From UBA8514 sp034933685 (GTDB taxonomy: Bacteria; Bacillota; Clostridia; Lachnospirales; Anaerotignaceae), in contig JAYFNB010000020.1 of the NCBI GenBank assembly GCA_034933685.1, forward strand, positions 1-64,000: a stretch of DNA of 64,000 bases, given 5' to 3'. Positions 42,884-50,696 of the stretch are shown in pieces. The notes under the pieces were generated by a model. It saw only the letters and a list, made by a program, of their open reading frames with translations. It made no database searches and had not been told where the DNA came from. Made by a program: the position numbers and the translations under genes. Each line of letters opens with the position of its first letter. The stretch's first letter is position 1.

Positions 42884-44080
42884 TTATTTCATTGCCTCAA
42901 TTCCTGTCCTAAGGTCAGCAATAATATCATTAACATTTTCAAGGCCTACAGAAATCCTAATAAGCCCCTCTGGAATTCCAGATTCGGCAAGCTCTTCACT
43001 TGAGTACGCACTGTGTGTCATTGATGCCGGGTGCTCGATAAGGGTTTCAGCATCACCAAGGCTAACTGCAATTGTGCAAAGTTTAAGGCTATTAACAAAT
43101 TTAATACCCGCTTCTTTTCCACCCTTAACCTCAAATGCAATCATGCCCCCAAAATCCTTCATCTGTTTCTTAGCAACTTCGTGGTTTTTATGATTTTCAA
43201 GGCCTGGATAGTATACCTTTTGAATTTTATCACAATTGTCAAGGAAATCAGCAACCTTCCTTGCGCTTTCGCAATGTCTTTGCATACGAATTTCGAAGGT
43301 TTTAAGACCTCTCATAATAAGAAAGGCTTCCTGAGGGCCAAGAACAGCACCGGTCATATCCTTAATTCCAAACATTTTAACTTCTTTTATGAAATCCGCC
43401 TTACCTACAACAAATCCAGCAACTACATCTCCATGACCATTAAGATATTTAGTTGCACTGTGAACAACTGCATCACATCCAAACTCAATTGGTTTCTGAA
43501 GATATGGTGTTGCAAAAGTGTTGTCGCAAACCACTTTTATATCTTTGTTATAGCTATGGGCAGCATCACAAACTGCCTTTATATCTGCAATTTTCAATGT
43601 AGGATTAGCTGGCGTTTCAAGGTAAACAGCCGCTGTATTTGGTTTTAGAGCTGCCTTAACAGCTTCAATATCTCCTGTATCAACAAAAGTTACCTCTACC
43701 CCATAACGTGTAAGGCCATGGTTTAAAAGAGCAAAGGTACAGCCATACAACGTTCCATCTGCAATAAGGTGTTTGCCTGCGCCAAGAATCGTCCATAAAG
43801 CTGAGGCAATTGCACCCATGCCAGAGCCTGTTGCTGCTGCTTCCTCTGCACCCTCAAGCTGTGCAATCTTCTCTTCAACTGCAACAATGGATGGATTTCC
43901 AAGACGTGTATAAATATATCCACTTTCCTCTCCAGCAAAACATCTTCCTCCTTGTTCACAACTATCAAAGAAAAATGTTGAAGTTTGATAAATTGGCATT
44001 GAAAGTGCGTTATACCCCTTATCCCTTGTAGTTCCGCCGTGAATTACATTGGTTCCAAACCCTAAATAATTATTATGCAT
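42884..44080 (-). CDS. mdeA: Methionine gamma-lyase (PLP-dependent)
   Basis: A 398-residue Cys/Met-metabolism PLP enzyme. SATKYLNGHGDVVAG holds the PLP lysine and YETxxNPT-like LETPANPTLKIAD is conserved. The segment GTLYGCTFALLNHG carries the Cys typical of methionine gamma-lyase (Cys116 in the Pseudomonas enzyme), where cystathionine gamma-synthase usually has Gly or Pro. It would convert methionine to methanethiol, 2-oxobutyrate and ammonia. The start at 44080 (MHNNYLGFG) follows GGGGGA; the reading from 44128 is rejected. Confidence 0.85.
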   Translation of the reverse strand: MHNNYLGFGTNVIHGGTTRDKGYNALSMPIYQTSTFFFDSCEQGGRCFAGEESGYIYTRLGNPSIVAVEEKIAQLEGAEEAAATGSGMGAIASALWTILGAGKHLIADGTLYGCTFALLNHGLTRYGVEVTFVDTGDIEAVKAALKPNTAAVYLETPANPTLKIADIKAVCDAAHSYNKDIKVVCDNTFATPYLQKPIEFGCDAVVHSATKYLNGHGDVVAGFVVGKADFIKEVKMFGIKDMTGAVLGPQEAFLIMRGLKTFEIRMQRHCESARKVADFLDNCDKIQKVYYPGLENHKNHEVAKKQMKDFGGMIAFEVKGGKEAGIKFVNSLKLCTIAVSLGDAETLIEHPASMTHSAYSSEELAESGIPEGLIRISVGLENVNDIIADLRTGIEAMK

Positions 44081-44185
44081 AATGCTTAGTCCCCCTTTAA
44101 CATTCCTTATTATTCGTGTTAAGATCAATATATCACAATAAAGGGGTATATCGTTAATAGTTAATTTTTATCCTCTGATATAAGT

Positions 44186-45100
44186 TTAACCTATATTAAA
44201 ATTGCAAACTTTTTCTCTTAGTTTTTTAATATATTTTTCAATAATCGCGCTTGGTACAGCATTTTGTGGCAATATATATCCCACTGTTATTTCCTTTTTC
44301 ACCTCAAGGGGAACCGACACAATCTCTTGCACATTAAGACTGCCATTTATTATGCCTGTCGATATTGTGTATCCGTTTACACCCACCATCAATGTAAAAA
44401 TTGTTGCCCTGTCATTTACAATAATTCTTTTTTTAGGATTTTCAACATTTATCAGCTCTTCTGAAAGATAGAAGGAGTCCTTCTGCCCCTGTTCAAAACA
44501 AAGGCAAGGATAATCCTCAAGCTCTTCTAGTTTAACACTTTTTTTATTAGCAAGAGGATTTTTTGCCCACACAAAAATATGAGGCTTGGCAGAAAAAAAA
44601 GGATAAAAAACTAATCGTTCCTCTTTTAAAATTCGGTTTATTATAGGTTTATTATAATCGTTTATATACAAAAGCCCTATTTCACTGCTAAATGAGCTTA
44701 CATCTTCAATTATTTCCATAGTTCTGCTTTCGCGAATAGAGAAATCATATTTATCACCTTGTTCTTCCTTAACGATATCAATAAAAGCATCAATAGCAAA
44801 ATCATAGTGCTGGGTAGATATGGAAACCCTTTGCTTTTCTGCTCTATTTTGTAAAAACTTTTGTTCCAGTAGGTCTGACTGAGCAATTACCTGCCTTGCA
44901 TAGCGCAAAAACTCTTTTCCATCTGCTGTAATCACAACACCCCTATTGGTGCGGTTAAAAAGCCCAAAACCTATTTCCTTTTCCAGCTCTTTAATAGAGC
45001 CAGAAAGGCTGGGCTGTGTTACAAACATCATTTTTGCAGCTTCGCTAAAAGAACCTTTATCAGAAATCTCTATAACATATTTCAACTGTTGTAAAGTCAT
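44186..45100 (-). CDS. LysR-family regulator
   Basis: A 304-residue LysR protein. The N-terminal HTH (TLQQLKYVIEISDKGSFSEA, FVTQPSLSGSIKELEKEIGF) is followed by a substrate-binding domain. It lies directly upstream of the methionine gamma-lyase gene on the same strand. That is unusual for a divergent LysR target, but regulation of the lyase or sulfur metabolism is likely. Confidence 0.85.
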   Translation of the reverse strand: MTLQQLKYVIEISDKGSFSEAAKMMFVTQPSLSGSIKELEKEIGFGLFNRTNRGVVITADGKEFLRYARQVIAQSDLLEQKFLQNRAEKQRVSISTQHYDFAIDAFIDIVKEEQGDKYDFSIRESRTMEIIEDVSSFSSEIGLLYINDYNKPIINRILKEERLVFYPFFSAKPHIFVWAKNPLANKKSVKLEELEDYPCLCFEQGQKDSFYLSEELINVENPKKRIIVNDRATIFTLMVGVNGYTISTGIINGSLNVQEIVSVPLEVKKEITVGYILPQNAVPSAIIEKYIKKLREKVCNFNIG

Positions 45101-45113
45101 AAACTACCTCTTT

Positions 45114-45647
45114 TTATTTTCTTATAAATCCACCGTGAATTATTTTAGAATCGTTTACAACAATAACGGCATTTTTTAAATCGGCCTTAATAATCTCTAC
45201 TGCTTGAGGAATACGTTTACGCTTTATGTGAAGGAACATAATATCTCGTTCTCCATCTTTCCCCTTACCTTTAAGTGTAGTAACAGCAAAATTATTTGCT
45301 CTAAGTTTTTCCTCTAGTTCTATGCTTTCACTGCAATCCGGAACAATCACTTGTATAGAACACAATCCAAAAGCCAATTTATCTTCCATCCATGAGCCTA
45401 CATAATTGCCAACCGCAAAAGCAAGTGCAAAAATAATTATTCTAACGAAATCATTTTGAAACCCACTTAATACCGTACCAGTTACAGATAACCAAATTAG
45501 CATTTCAAAAACAGCAATAATAGAGCCTTTCACACGTTCGCCACGATTTATTGATACAAGCCTTATTGTAGTAACTGATACTTCTAAAATTTTACCAAAA
45601 AATATAAATATATAAATCAAAATATTACTTTCCTGTAAAAAGTCCAT
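45114..45647 (-). CDS. DUF2179/UPF0316 membrane protein
   Basis: A 177-residue protein. The first ~90 residues have three hydrophobic spans (LIYIFIFFGKILEVSVTTIR; GSIIAVFEMLIWLSVTGTVL; IIIFALAFAVGNYVGSW). The soluble C-terminal DUF2179 domain has RDIMFLHIKRKRIPQAVEII. Function is unknown; a signalling role is suspected for the family. AGGAGG precedes the ATG. Confidence 0.85.
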   Translation of the reverse strand: MDFLQESNILIYIFIFFGKILEVSVTTIRLVSINRGERVKGSIIAVFEMLIWLSVTGTVLSGFQNDFVRIIIFALAFAVGNYVGSWMEDKLAFGLCSIQVIVPDCSESIELEEKLRANNFAVTTLKGKGKDGERDIMFLHIKRKRIPQAVEIIKADLKNAVIVVNDSKIIHGGFIRK

Positions 45648-45870
45648 AATGAATTCCTCCTCTTCTACTCATGCAACCTAGCCTCTGTCTTTTCTGCTTA
45701 TTATACCATAAATTAACATAATAAATGCAAAAAATAAACCCCTTTATTGGGGTTTATTAAAATTATTACTTTGTTAACATCATCTAAAGAATAGTAACAT
45801 TACAAAATGTAGCTCTAAACTGCATTTTCTTTGCAATGTGACTCTTAGATTATGGCAAAAATTAAAATGC

Positions 45871-45899
45871 TTGACATAATAATAAAAATGCGTTAGACT
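45871..45899 (+). promoter_or_regulatory. Promoter of the cold-shock gene
   Basis: TTGACA (45871-45876), 17 bases, TAGACT (45894-45899). It gives a leader of about 125 bases before the cold-shock ATG. Confidence 0.75.
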
Positions 45900-45925
45900 A
45901 AAAAGATATTTTAGACGTTGGTTTT

Positions 45926-45983
45926 GATTCACATATTTTTGTAAGTCATTATACTACTATTATGATTTTCAAAAGTATGTGAT
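45926..45983 (+). promoter_or_regulatory. Long hairpin in the cold-shock leader
   Basis: ATTCACATATTTTTG (45927-45941) pairs with CAAAAGTATGTGAT (45970-45983), about 13-14 bp with one G-U pair, around a 28-base loop. TTTTTTA follows, so it could act as a terminator or temperature-sensitive element. Confidence 0.6.
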
Positions 45984-46031
45984 TTTTTATTTTAACCCTA
46001 AAATATAATATTTTATTAGGAGGTATCTTTC

Positions 46032-46235
46032 ATGAATAAAGGTACAGTTAAATGGTTTAATGCAGAAAAAGGTTTTGGCTTTATTACAAACAGTGCAACT
46101 AACGAGGATTTATTCGTTCATTTCTCAGGCATTGCTTCTGATGGCTATAAAACACTTGACGAAGGTCAAAATGTTACTTTTGACATCACTCAGGGTGCTA
46201 AAGGTTTACAGGCTACAAATGTTCGTTTAGCTTAA
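46032..46235 (+). CDS. csp: Cold-shock protein (CspA family)
   Basis: A 67-residue OB-fold protein, the standard CspA length. It has RNP1 KGFGFITN and RNP2 DLFVHFSGIA, and opens MNKGTVKWFNAEKG. It binds single-stranded RNA and unwinds structures in the cold. AGGAGG lies ten bases upstream. A long leader with a hairpin and a strong terminator surround it, giving a single-gene unit. Confidence 0.95.
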   Translation: MNKGTVKWFNAEKGFGFITNSATNEDLFVHFSGIASDGYKTLDEGQNVTFDITQGAKGLQATNVRLA

Positions 46236-46247
46236 GCTTTAAACACT

Positions 46248-46271
46248 AAAGACTGTTTTTTAACAGTCTTT
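46248..46271. terminator. Bidirectional terminator between csp and the cupin gene
   Basis: AAAGACTGTT (46248-46257) pairs with AACAGTCTTT (46262-46271), followed by T's. It ends csp on the plus strand and the cupin gene on the minus strand. Confidence 0.85.
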
Positions 46272-46274
46272 TTT

Positions 46275-46775
46275 TTATTCAATTCTTTTAAAAAAGCTGT
46301 CTAATTGTTTAACTTTATTACTTTGGAAATAAACAGTTCTAATGCTGGTAGCATGATTGATTGCAATATCACACTTTTTTTCACAAACTAGTTCTCTATT
46401 TTTATTTGTCTCCATAATTGTTCCATGGGGAAACTGCGGCGGTCCATAAATAACATACAATTTAAGCTTTGAGTTGCCTATATTACTAACAATATGCCAA
46501 ATTCCAGCAGGTATCATAATTGCATAACCTTCAGATACTCTTACTCTAAAACTTAAGTTATTTTTATCCTCACCTGTTTCCACAACTCCTTGACCTTCTT
46601 GAATTCGTATGAAATGGTCTGTATCGTGAATTTCTAACTCGGATTTCTGCCCACCTTCCATGCTCATTAAAACAACCTGCATATTTTCTCCCGTCCACAA
46701 AGCCGAACGATAGTTACTATTTTGTCCAGCCTCCCAGTCGATTTTAATTACAAACGGCTCTGGCCCATAATCCAT
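46275..46775 (-). CDS. Cupin-domain protein
   Basis: A 166-residue protein with the two cupin motifs: EIHDTDHFIRIQEGQGVVET and YAIMIPAGIWHIVSN. It resembles mannose-6-phosphate isomerase-like cupins. The metal-binding residues appear shifted (H-D-x-D-H, then H in the second motif), so its catalytic status is unclear. The second ATG at 46775 is better spaced from AGAGGA. Confidence 0.75.
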   Translation of the reverse strand: MDYGPEPFVIKIDWEAGQNSNYRSALWTGENMQVVLMSMEGGQKSELEIHDTDHFIRIQEGQGVVETGEDKNNLSFRVRVSEGYAIMIPAGIWHIVSNIGNSKLKLYVIYGPPQFPHGTIMETNKNRELVCEKKCDIAINHATSIRTVYFQSNKVKQLDSFFKRIE

Positions 46776-46957
46776 AATGTTCATTCCTCTTTAAGGTGTT
46801 ATTTTATTTTATCCTATTCTATTTATTTGTAGAATGTGAACAAAACTCTCTTCGAAGCAACAATGAATAATCACAAACTGTTGTTTACCGTATTACCAAC
46901 TTCATTTTTTACATTACTTTATCTCTCAAAATTCTTTATTTTCTCAAATCTCACATC

Positions 46958-46986
46958 TTGAAATTTTTATTAAAATATTGTATAAT
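46958..46986 (+). promoter_or_regulatory. Promoter of tRNA-Pro
   Basis: TTGAAA (46958-46963), 17 bases, TATAAT (46981-46986), just upstream of the tRNA. Confidence 0.8.
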
Positions 46987-46999
46987 AATTCCCAGTTGT

Positions 47000-47074
47000 C
47001 GGGGCATAGCGCAGCTTGGTTAGCGCGCATGACTGGGGGTCATGAGGTCGCAGGTTCGAATCCTGTTGCCCCGA
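47000..47074 (+). tRNA. tRNA-Pro (anticodon GGG)
   Basis: A 75-base cloverleaf: acceptor CGGGGCA/TGCCCCG, D-stem GCGC/GCGC, anticodon stem CATGA/TCATG with loop CTGGGGG (anticodon GGG), T-stem GCAGG with loop TTCGAAT. T-rich sequence follows. No CCA is encoded. Confidence 0.95.
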
Positions 47075-47171
47075 TTTTTCTCATAACAATAATTTCTGTA
47101 CCTAGTTTTATTTAATTATTGAGGCGCTGATTTATTCTAATCATCGCCTTTTTGCCTTAAATCACATTGTA

Positions 47172-47723
47172 TTAAAAATTATATACAATACTTTTTCTAA
47201 CTTCCTCTGCCGTATTTTCGTCTTCAAGCATTTCAATTATGGCAAGGCTAAATGCTATAGCAGTTCCAATGCCCCTGGATGTAATTACGTTACCATCTAC
47301 AGATACTAATCCATCCTCAATCTGTGCACCTTCAAGGTATTCTTCCATTCCAGGATAACAACAAGCCTTTTTCCCTCTTAAAATACCCAGTTTGCCCAAA
47401 ACCATAGGTGCAGCACAAATAGCAGCCACAAGCTTGCCCTTACTGTTAAAATCACATAGTGCTTTGCATAAGCCTCTATGCTCCATAAGATTATTTGTTC
47501 CAGGCATTCCACCAGGAAGAATAAGTCCATCAAAATTTGCAATTATTTTTTCATTAAACAATATGTCTGTCCTAATTTCAATGTCTGAACGTCCAATTAC
47601 ATTCAAACATTCACTAACAGCAACCATTTTAACATCAATTCCGCCCCTGCGGCATAAGTCAACAACAGTAAGTGCTTCAACTTCTTCAAACCCATTGGCA
47701 AAAAACACACCAATTTTTTTCAT
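47172..47723 (-). CDS. DJ-1/PfpI-family protein
   Basis: A 183-residue class I glutamine-amidotransferase-like protein. MKKIGVFFANGFEEVEALTV opens it; VAAICAAPMVLG contains the nucleophile-elbow Cys, and ITSRGIGTAIAFSLA completes the pattern. DJ-1 relatives act in glyoxal or stress protection. ATG at 47723 follows GGAGGA; an upstream extension is rejected. Confidence 0.85.
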   Translation of the reverse strand: MKKIGVFFANGFEEVEALTVVDLCRRGGIDVKMVAVSECLNVIGRSDIEIRTDILFNEKIIANFDGLILPGGMPGTNNLMEHRGLCKALCDFNSKGKLVAAICAAPMVLGKLGILRGKKACCYPGMEEYLEGAQIEDGLVSVDGNVITSRGIGTAIAFSLAIIEMLEDENTAEEVRKSIVYNF

Positions 47724-47832
47724 AAAATTTTCCTCCACAAACTTATTATTTTTTGATTTCATTATATCTAAACTTTAATGCTAAAACAATGCAATTATTT
47801 CTGCTATAATATATTAAAACTGGAGGTGCAAC

Positions 47833-48288
47833 ATGGAAATAGAAAAAAAATATCTTAATTCATCAATACCATTTTCTTTAGACTGCTTCAAATCAAAAAA
47901 AATCTCTCAATGTTACATATCCGTCGACCCAACCATACGTCTTCGCCAAAGTGATAGCCACTATATTCTTACAGTTAAGGGAAATGGTTTAATTTGTCGT
48001 GAAGAATTTGAACTTTCTCTAACCAAAGAACAGTATGAAAAACTGCTCTTAAAGGCAGAAACTCCAATTTTGGAAAAAACAAGATATTTTGTGCCAATTG
48101 AAAATAATCTTACAGCAGAGGTTGATGTTTATCACGGAAGTTTGCAAAGTCTCATTACAGTTGAAGTTGAATTTGAGTCTATGGAGAGTGCTTTATTCTT
48201 TACACCTCCACAGTGGTTTGGAATTGATATTTCTTCCGACTTTAGGTATGCAAATTCCAATCTTTGCATTCATGGTATGCCAAAATAA
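47833..48288 (+). CDS. CYTH-domain phosphohydrolase
   Basis: A 151-residue CYTH (triphosphate tunnel) protein. It starts MEIEKKYL, followed by TIRLRQSDSHYILTVKGNGL, EEFELSLTKEQYEKLL and a late ITVEVEFESMESALFF. These place the acidic/basic residues of the tunnel. Likely substrates are inorganic triphosphate or a nucleotide, not resolved by sequence. Confidence 0.85.
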   Translation: MEIEKKYLNSSIPFSLDCFKSKKISQCYISVDPTIRLRQSDSHYILTVKGNGLICREEFELSLTKEQYEKLLLKAETPILEKTRYFVPIENNLTAEVDVYHGSLQSLITVEVEFESMESALFFTPPQWFGIDISSDFRYANSNLCIHGMPK

Positions 48289-48319
48289 TTACGCCTAAAA
48301 CAATTTTTAAAAAATATAG

Positions 48320-48363
48320 AGTAGTTGCTATGCACAGTTTTTACTGTTTTGCAACTACTTTTC
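48320..48363 (+). terminator. Terminator after the CYTH gene
   Basis: AGTAGTTGC (48320-48328) pairs with GCAACTACT (48351-48359), followed by TTTT. It separates the CYTH gene from spo0A. Confidence 0.75.
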
Positions 48364-48423
48364 TCATCCTTCTTATTTTATTTTCTACTATTAATTCCCA
48401 AATATAACTGTTATCATCCACGT

Positions 48424-48430
48424 TTCGACA
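48424..48430 (-). promoter_or_regulatory. Spo0A-binding box upstream of spo0A
   Basis: TTCGACA on the plus strand is TGTCGAA on the minus strand, the consensus 0A box. A second near-match TGTCAAA lies at 48465. They are about 150 bases upstream of the spo0A promoter boxes. Confidence 0.6.
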
Positions 48431-48574
48431 CATTTATTCTTATGCTACAGCGTTTTTCATAATTTGTCAAATTGATATTACCTATTCGGGTTTTCTTCAC
48501 GTCTTCTTACCCATTTAGCATTATTTTGCAGAAATTTAGAAAAATTTTCCATTTTTTTCATGTACTCTGCTTAT

Positions 48575-48603
48575 TGCAAAATAACAGCCGACCATCTATA
48601 ATA
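48575..48603 (+). promoter_or_regulatory. Likely promoter of spo0A
   Basis: TTGCAA (48575-48580), 17 bases, TATAAT (48598-48603). It gives a leader of about 75 bases. An AGGAAAT element at 48613 recalls the sigma-H -35 box, but I see no matching -10. Confidence 0.65.
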
Positions 48604-48685
48604 TAACACATTAGGAAATATTTACCAATTATAGTTAACAAATGGTATTTTACTTCTAAAAATAAAAATATCTGGAGGGATTATT

Positions 48686-49495
48686 TTGAATCAAAATAGG
48701 ATAAAAGTGTTAATAGCCGATGATAACAAGGATTTTTGCGACGTATTAAAAAGCTACTTGGGTAATAAGGAGGACTTGGAGGTTGTTGCTGTGGCATACG
48801 ACGGAACAGATGCCTTTAACAAAATTGTTGAAACTCATCCTGACATAGCACTTATTGATAGCATTATGCCACGTCTTGATGGATTAGGCCTTTTGGATAA
48901 AATTAACCAAAGCCAGCTTGCTAAACGCCCAATTTCAATATTCTTTTCTTCATCAAGCCAAGAAAAGATTTCTCAGCGTGCATTTGAACTTGGCGCAGAC
49001 TATTACATAGTGAAACCATTTGATATGGATTCGCTTGTTAACAGAATCCGTCAATTTAAAAACCATATACAGCCATCCAACACAACTTCAATAATGGCTG
49101 CAAAAGCAGTAGAAAATGTAAAAAAAGATTTTTGTAATGCATACAACTTAGAAACAAAGGTAACAAACATTTTGCACGAAATAGGTGTACCAGCCCATAT
49201 CCGTGGCTACCACTATATGCGTGAAGCAATTATAATGAGTGTTAACGACATGGATGTATTAAATTACATAACAAAAGAGCTTTATCCATCCATTGCGAAA
49301 AAATGTAATACAACTCCATCTCGCGTAGAACGTGCTATTCGTCATGCCATTGAAGTTGCATGGAATAGAGGTAAAATTGAAGCAATTGACACACTTTTTG
49401 GCTACACAATAAATAACCACAAAGGTAAGCCTACTAACAGTGAATTTATTGCTTTAATTGCAGACAGACTTAGACTTGAGCAAAAGGCAAGTTAA
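48686..49495 (+). CDS. spo0A: Sporulation master regulator Spo0A
   Basis: A 269-residue response regulator. The receiver domain (residues 1-125) has the acidic pocket in LIADDNKDF, the phosphorylated Asp in IALIDSIMPR and the conserved K in YIVKPFDMD. The C-terminal DNA-binding domain has HEIGVPAHIRGYHYMREAI, TPSRVERAIRHAIEVAWNRG and TNSEFIALIADRLRL. These are diagnostic of Spo0A in endospore formers. TTG at 48686 follows GGAGGG. Confidence 0.97.
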   Translation: MNQNRIKVLIADDNKDFCDVLKSYLGNKEDLEVVAVAYDGTDAFNKIVETHPDIALIDSIMPRLDGLGLLDKINQSQLAKRPISIFFSSSSQEKISQRAFELGADYYIVKPFDMDSLVNRIRQFKNHIQPSNTTSIMAAKAVENVKKDFCNAYNLETKVTNILHEIGVPAHIRGYHYMREAIIMSVNDMDVLNYITKELYPSIAKKCNTTPSRVERAIRHAIEVAWNRGKIEAIDTLFGYTINNHKGKPTNSEFIALIADRLRLEQKAS

Positions 49496-49609
49496 TTGGT
49501 TGATTTTGTTAAGTGTTTAGATAAAATGCAAACCAATGAACAGTTTTATTAATACGCTTTCAGCAAACTAATATATCTCTAAACCAGTTAGTCTTAAAAA
49601 TGTCACACT

Positions 49610-49660
49610 AACTTCCCAATTGTTTGGATGGATAATCCATATTATTGGGAAGTTATTTTT
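49610..49660 (+). terminator. Terminator after spo0A
   Basis: AACTTCCCAAT (49610-49620) pairs with ATTGGGAAGTT (49644-49654) and is followed by ATTTTT. Confidence 0.85.
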
Positions 49661-49782
49661 ATGTTTATTTTATAATTATTTATTCCATTATATAACAGAC
49701 TATAAATTTAGTAAACTTTAAGAATATTTATATATTTAAAGTTGATTTTATTGTAATACCATAAATGCAGGTGGTGATATAT

Positions 49783-50088
49783 GTGCTTTATTTTGGTACA
49801 AAACTTCGTAAATTAAGAAAAGAAAATGAACTTACACAACAGCAATTAGCAGATAAATTAAACGTTACAAAAGGTACTGTGTCTGCCTACGAAACCAATG
49901 CAAAATATCCATCTATAGAGGTTTTGATTAAAATTACTAACGTATTTAATATTTCTGCTGATTATCTTTTGGGCTTATCAGAAACAAGTAAATTCGAAAA
50001 CTCTAAACTCACAGATGAACAGAATTTTCTTATAACTGAACTTGTAAAACAATTTGTACACCTGAATAACATAACAAGAAAAATGTAA
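49783..50088 (+). CDS. Small XRE-family regulator 1
   Basis: A 101-residue protein with an N-terminal helix-turn-helix (ENELTQQQLADKLNVTKGTV, NAKYPSIEVLIKITNVFNI) and a short C-terminal helix. GTG at 49783 is preferred because GGTGG lies seven bases upstream. Its target is unknown; small XRE proteins in this position are common in Clostridia. Confidence 0.75.
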   Translation: MLYFGTKLRKLRKENELTQQQLADKLNVTKGTVSAYETNAKYPSIEVLIKITNVFNISADYLLGLSETSKFENSKLTDEQNFLITELVKQFVHLNNITRKM

Positions 50089-50272
50089 TATTTTTATAGG
50101 AATGAGTAAAATTATATTGGACATTAACCTTTTCACAATACTGTTCTTTCATCGTACTTGAAAAAGTATTCTTTTAAAGACTATAAATCTATTTTCAGCT
50201 TTTGTCAATTATAAATATCGTTTTGATAATGCAATATCATTGTGGATATACTACCCTAAAAAGGGTGATAAA

Positions 50273-50572
50273 ATGATAGCTGATAGAATTAAGCAGTTAA
50301 GAGAAAATACAGGTATGACACAATCAGAATTAGCAAAAAAATTGACTATTACACGTTCCAGTGTAAACGCTTGGGAACAGGGTATATCCGTGCCAAGCAC
50401 ACAATTTATAATAGAATTAGCAAATATTTTCAAGGTTTCTACCGATTATTTATTGTGCGTTGATAACTCAGCAACAATTAACATAAACGGTTTATCTGAA
50501 AAAGATATAACTATTATTCATGAATTGATAGAACATTTAAGAGCTTTGAATGTTAGAAACAAGTATAAATAA
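50273..50572 (+). CDS. Small XRE-family regulator 2
   Basis: A 99-residue protein similar in size to its neighbour (TGMTQSELAKKLTITRSSVN, PSTQFIIELANIFKVSTDYL). ATG at 50273 follows AAGGGTG. The two XRE genes probably arose from a common ancestor but are not near-identical. The 184 bases between them are AT-rich with no other gene. Confidence 0.75.
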   Translation: MIADRIKQLRENTGMTQSELAKKLTITRSSVNAWEQGISVPSTQFIIELANIFKVSTDYLLCVDNSATININGLSEKDITIIHELIEHLRALNVRNKYK

Positions 50573-50581
50573 AACGACTAA

Positions 50582-50620
50582 AGTTGTTGGCATTATAATC
50601 ATGTCAACAACTATTTTTTT
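50582..50620 (+). terminator. Terminator after XRE regulator 2
   Basis: AGTTGTTG (50582-50589) pairs with CAACAACT (50605-50612), followed by ATTTTTTT. Confidence 0.75.
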
Positions 50621-50663
50621 GAGCCTATTCCCGTTTCTTTCATTAAATTTTCATACAAAAAAA

Positions 50664-50682
50664 CGGGGCAACTAATGCCCCG
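50664..50682 (-). terminator. Terminator of the acyl-CoA dehydrogenase gene
   Basis: CGGGGCA (50664-50670) pairs with TGCCCCG (50676-50682). On the minus strand it is followed by a run of T's, ending the acyl-CoA dehydrogenase transcript. Confidence 0.85.
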
Positions 50683-50696
50683 CTTTACATTTACTA

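Noticed and set aside
44081..44128. N-terminal extension of the methionine gamma-lyase gene by 16 codons
   Set aside because: The extension contains the GGGGGA ribosome site of the real start at 44080.
46785..46999. Possible small gene between the cupin and tRNA-Pro
   Set aside because: The stretch is AT-rich with no frame having a start and ribosome site; it holds only the tRNA promoter.
49783..50572. The two XRE regulators as the edge of a second prophage
   Set aside because: No integrase, structural or replication genes are nearby and the flanks are ordinary chromosomal genes.
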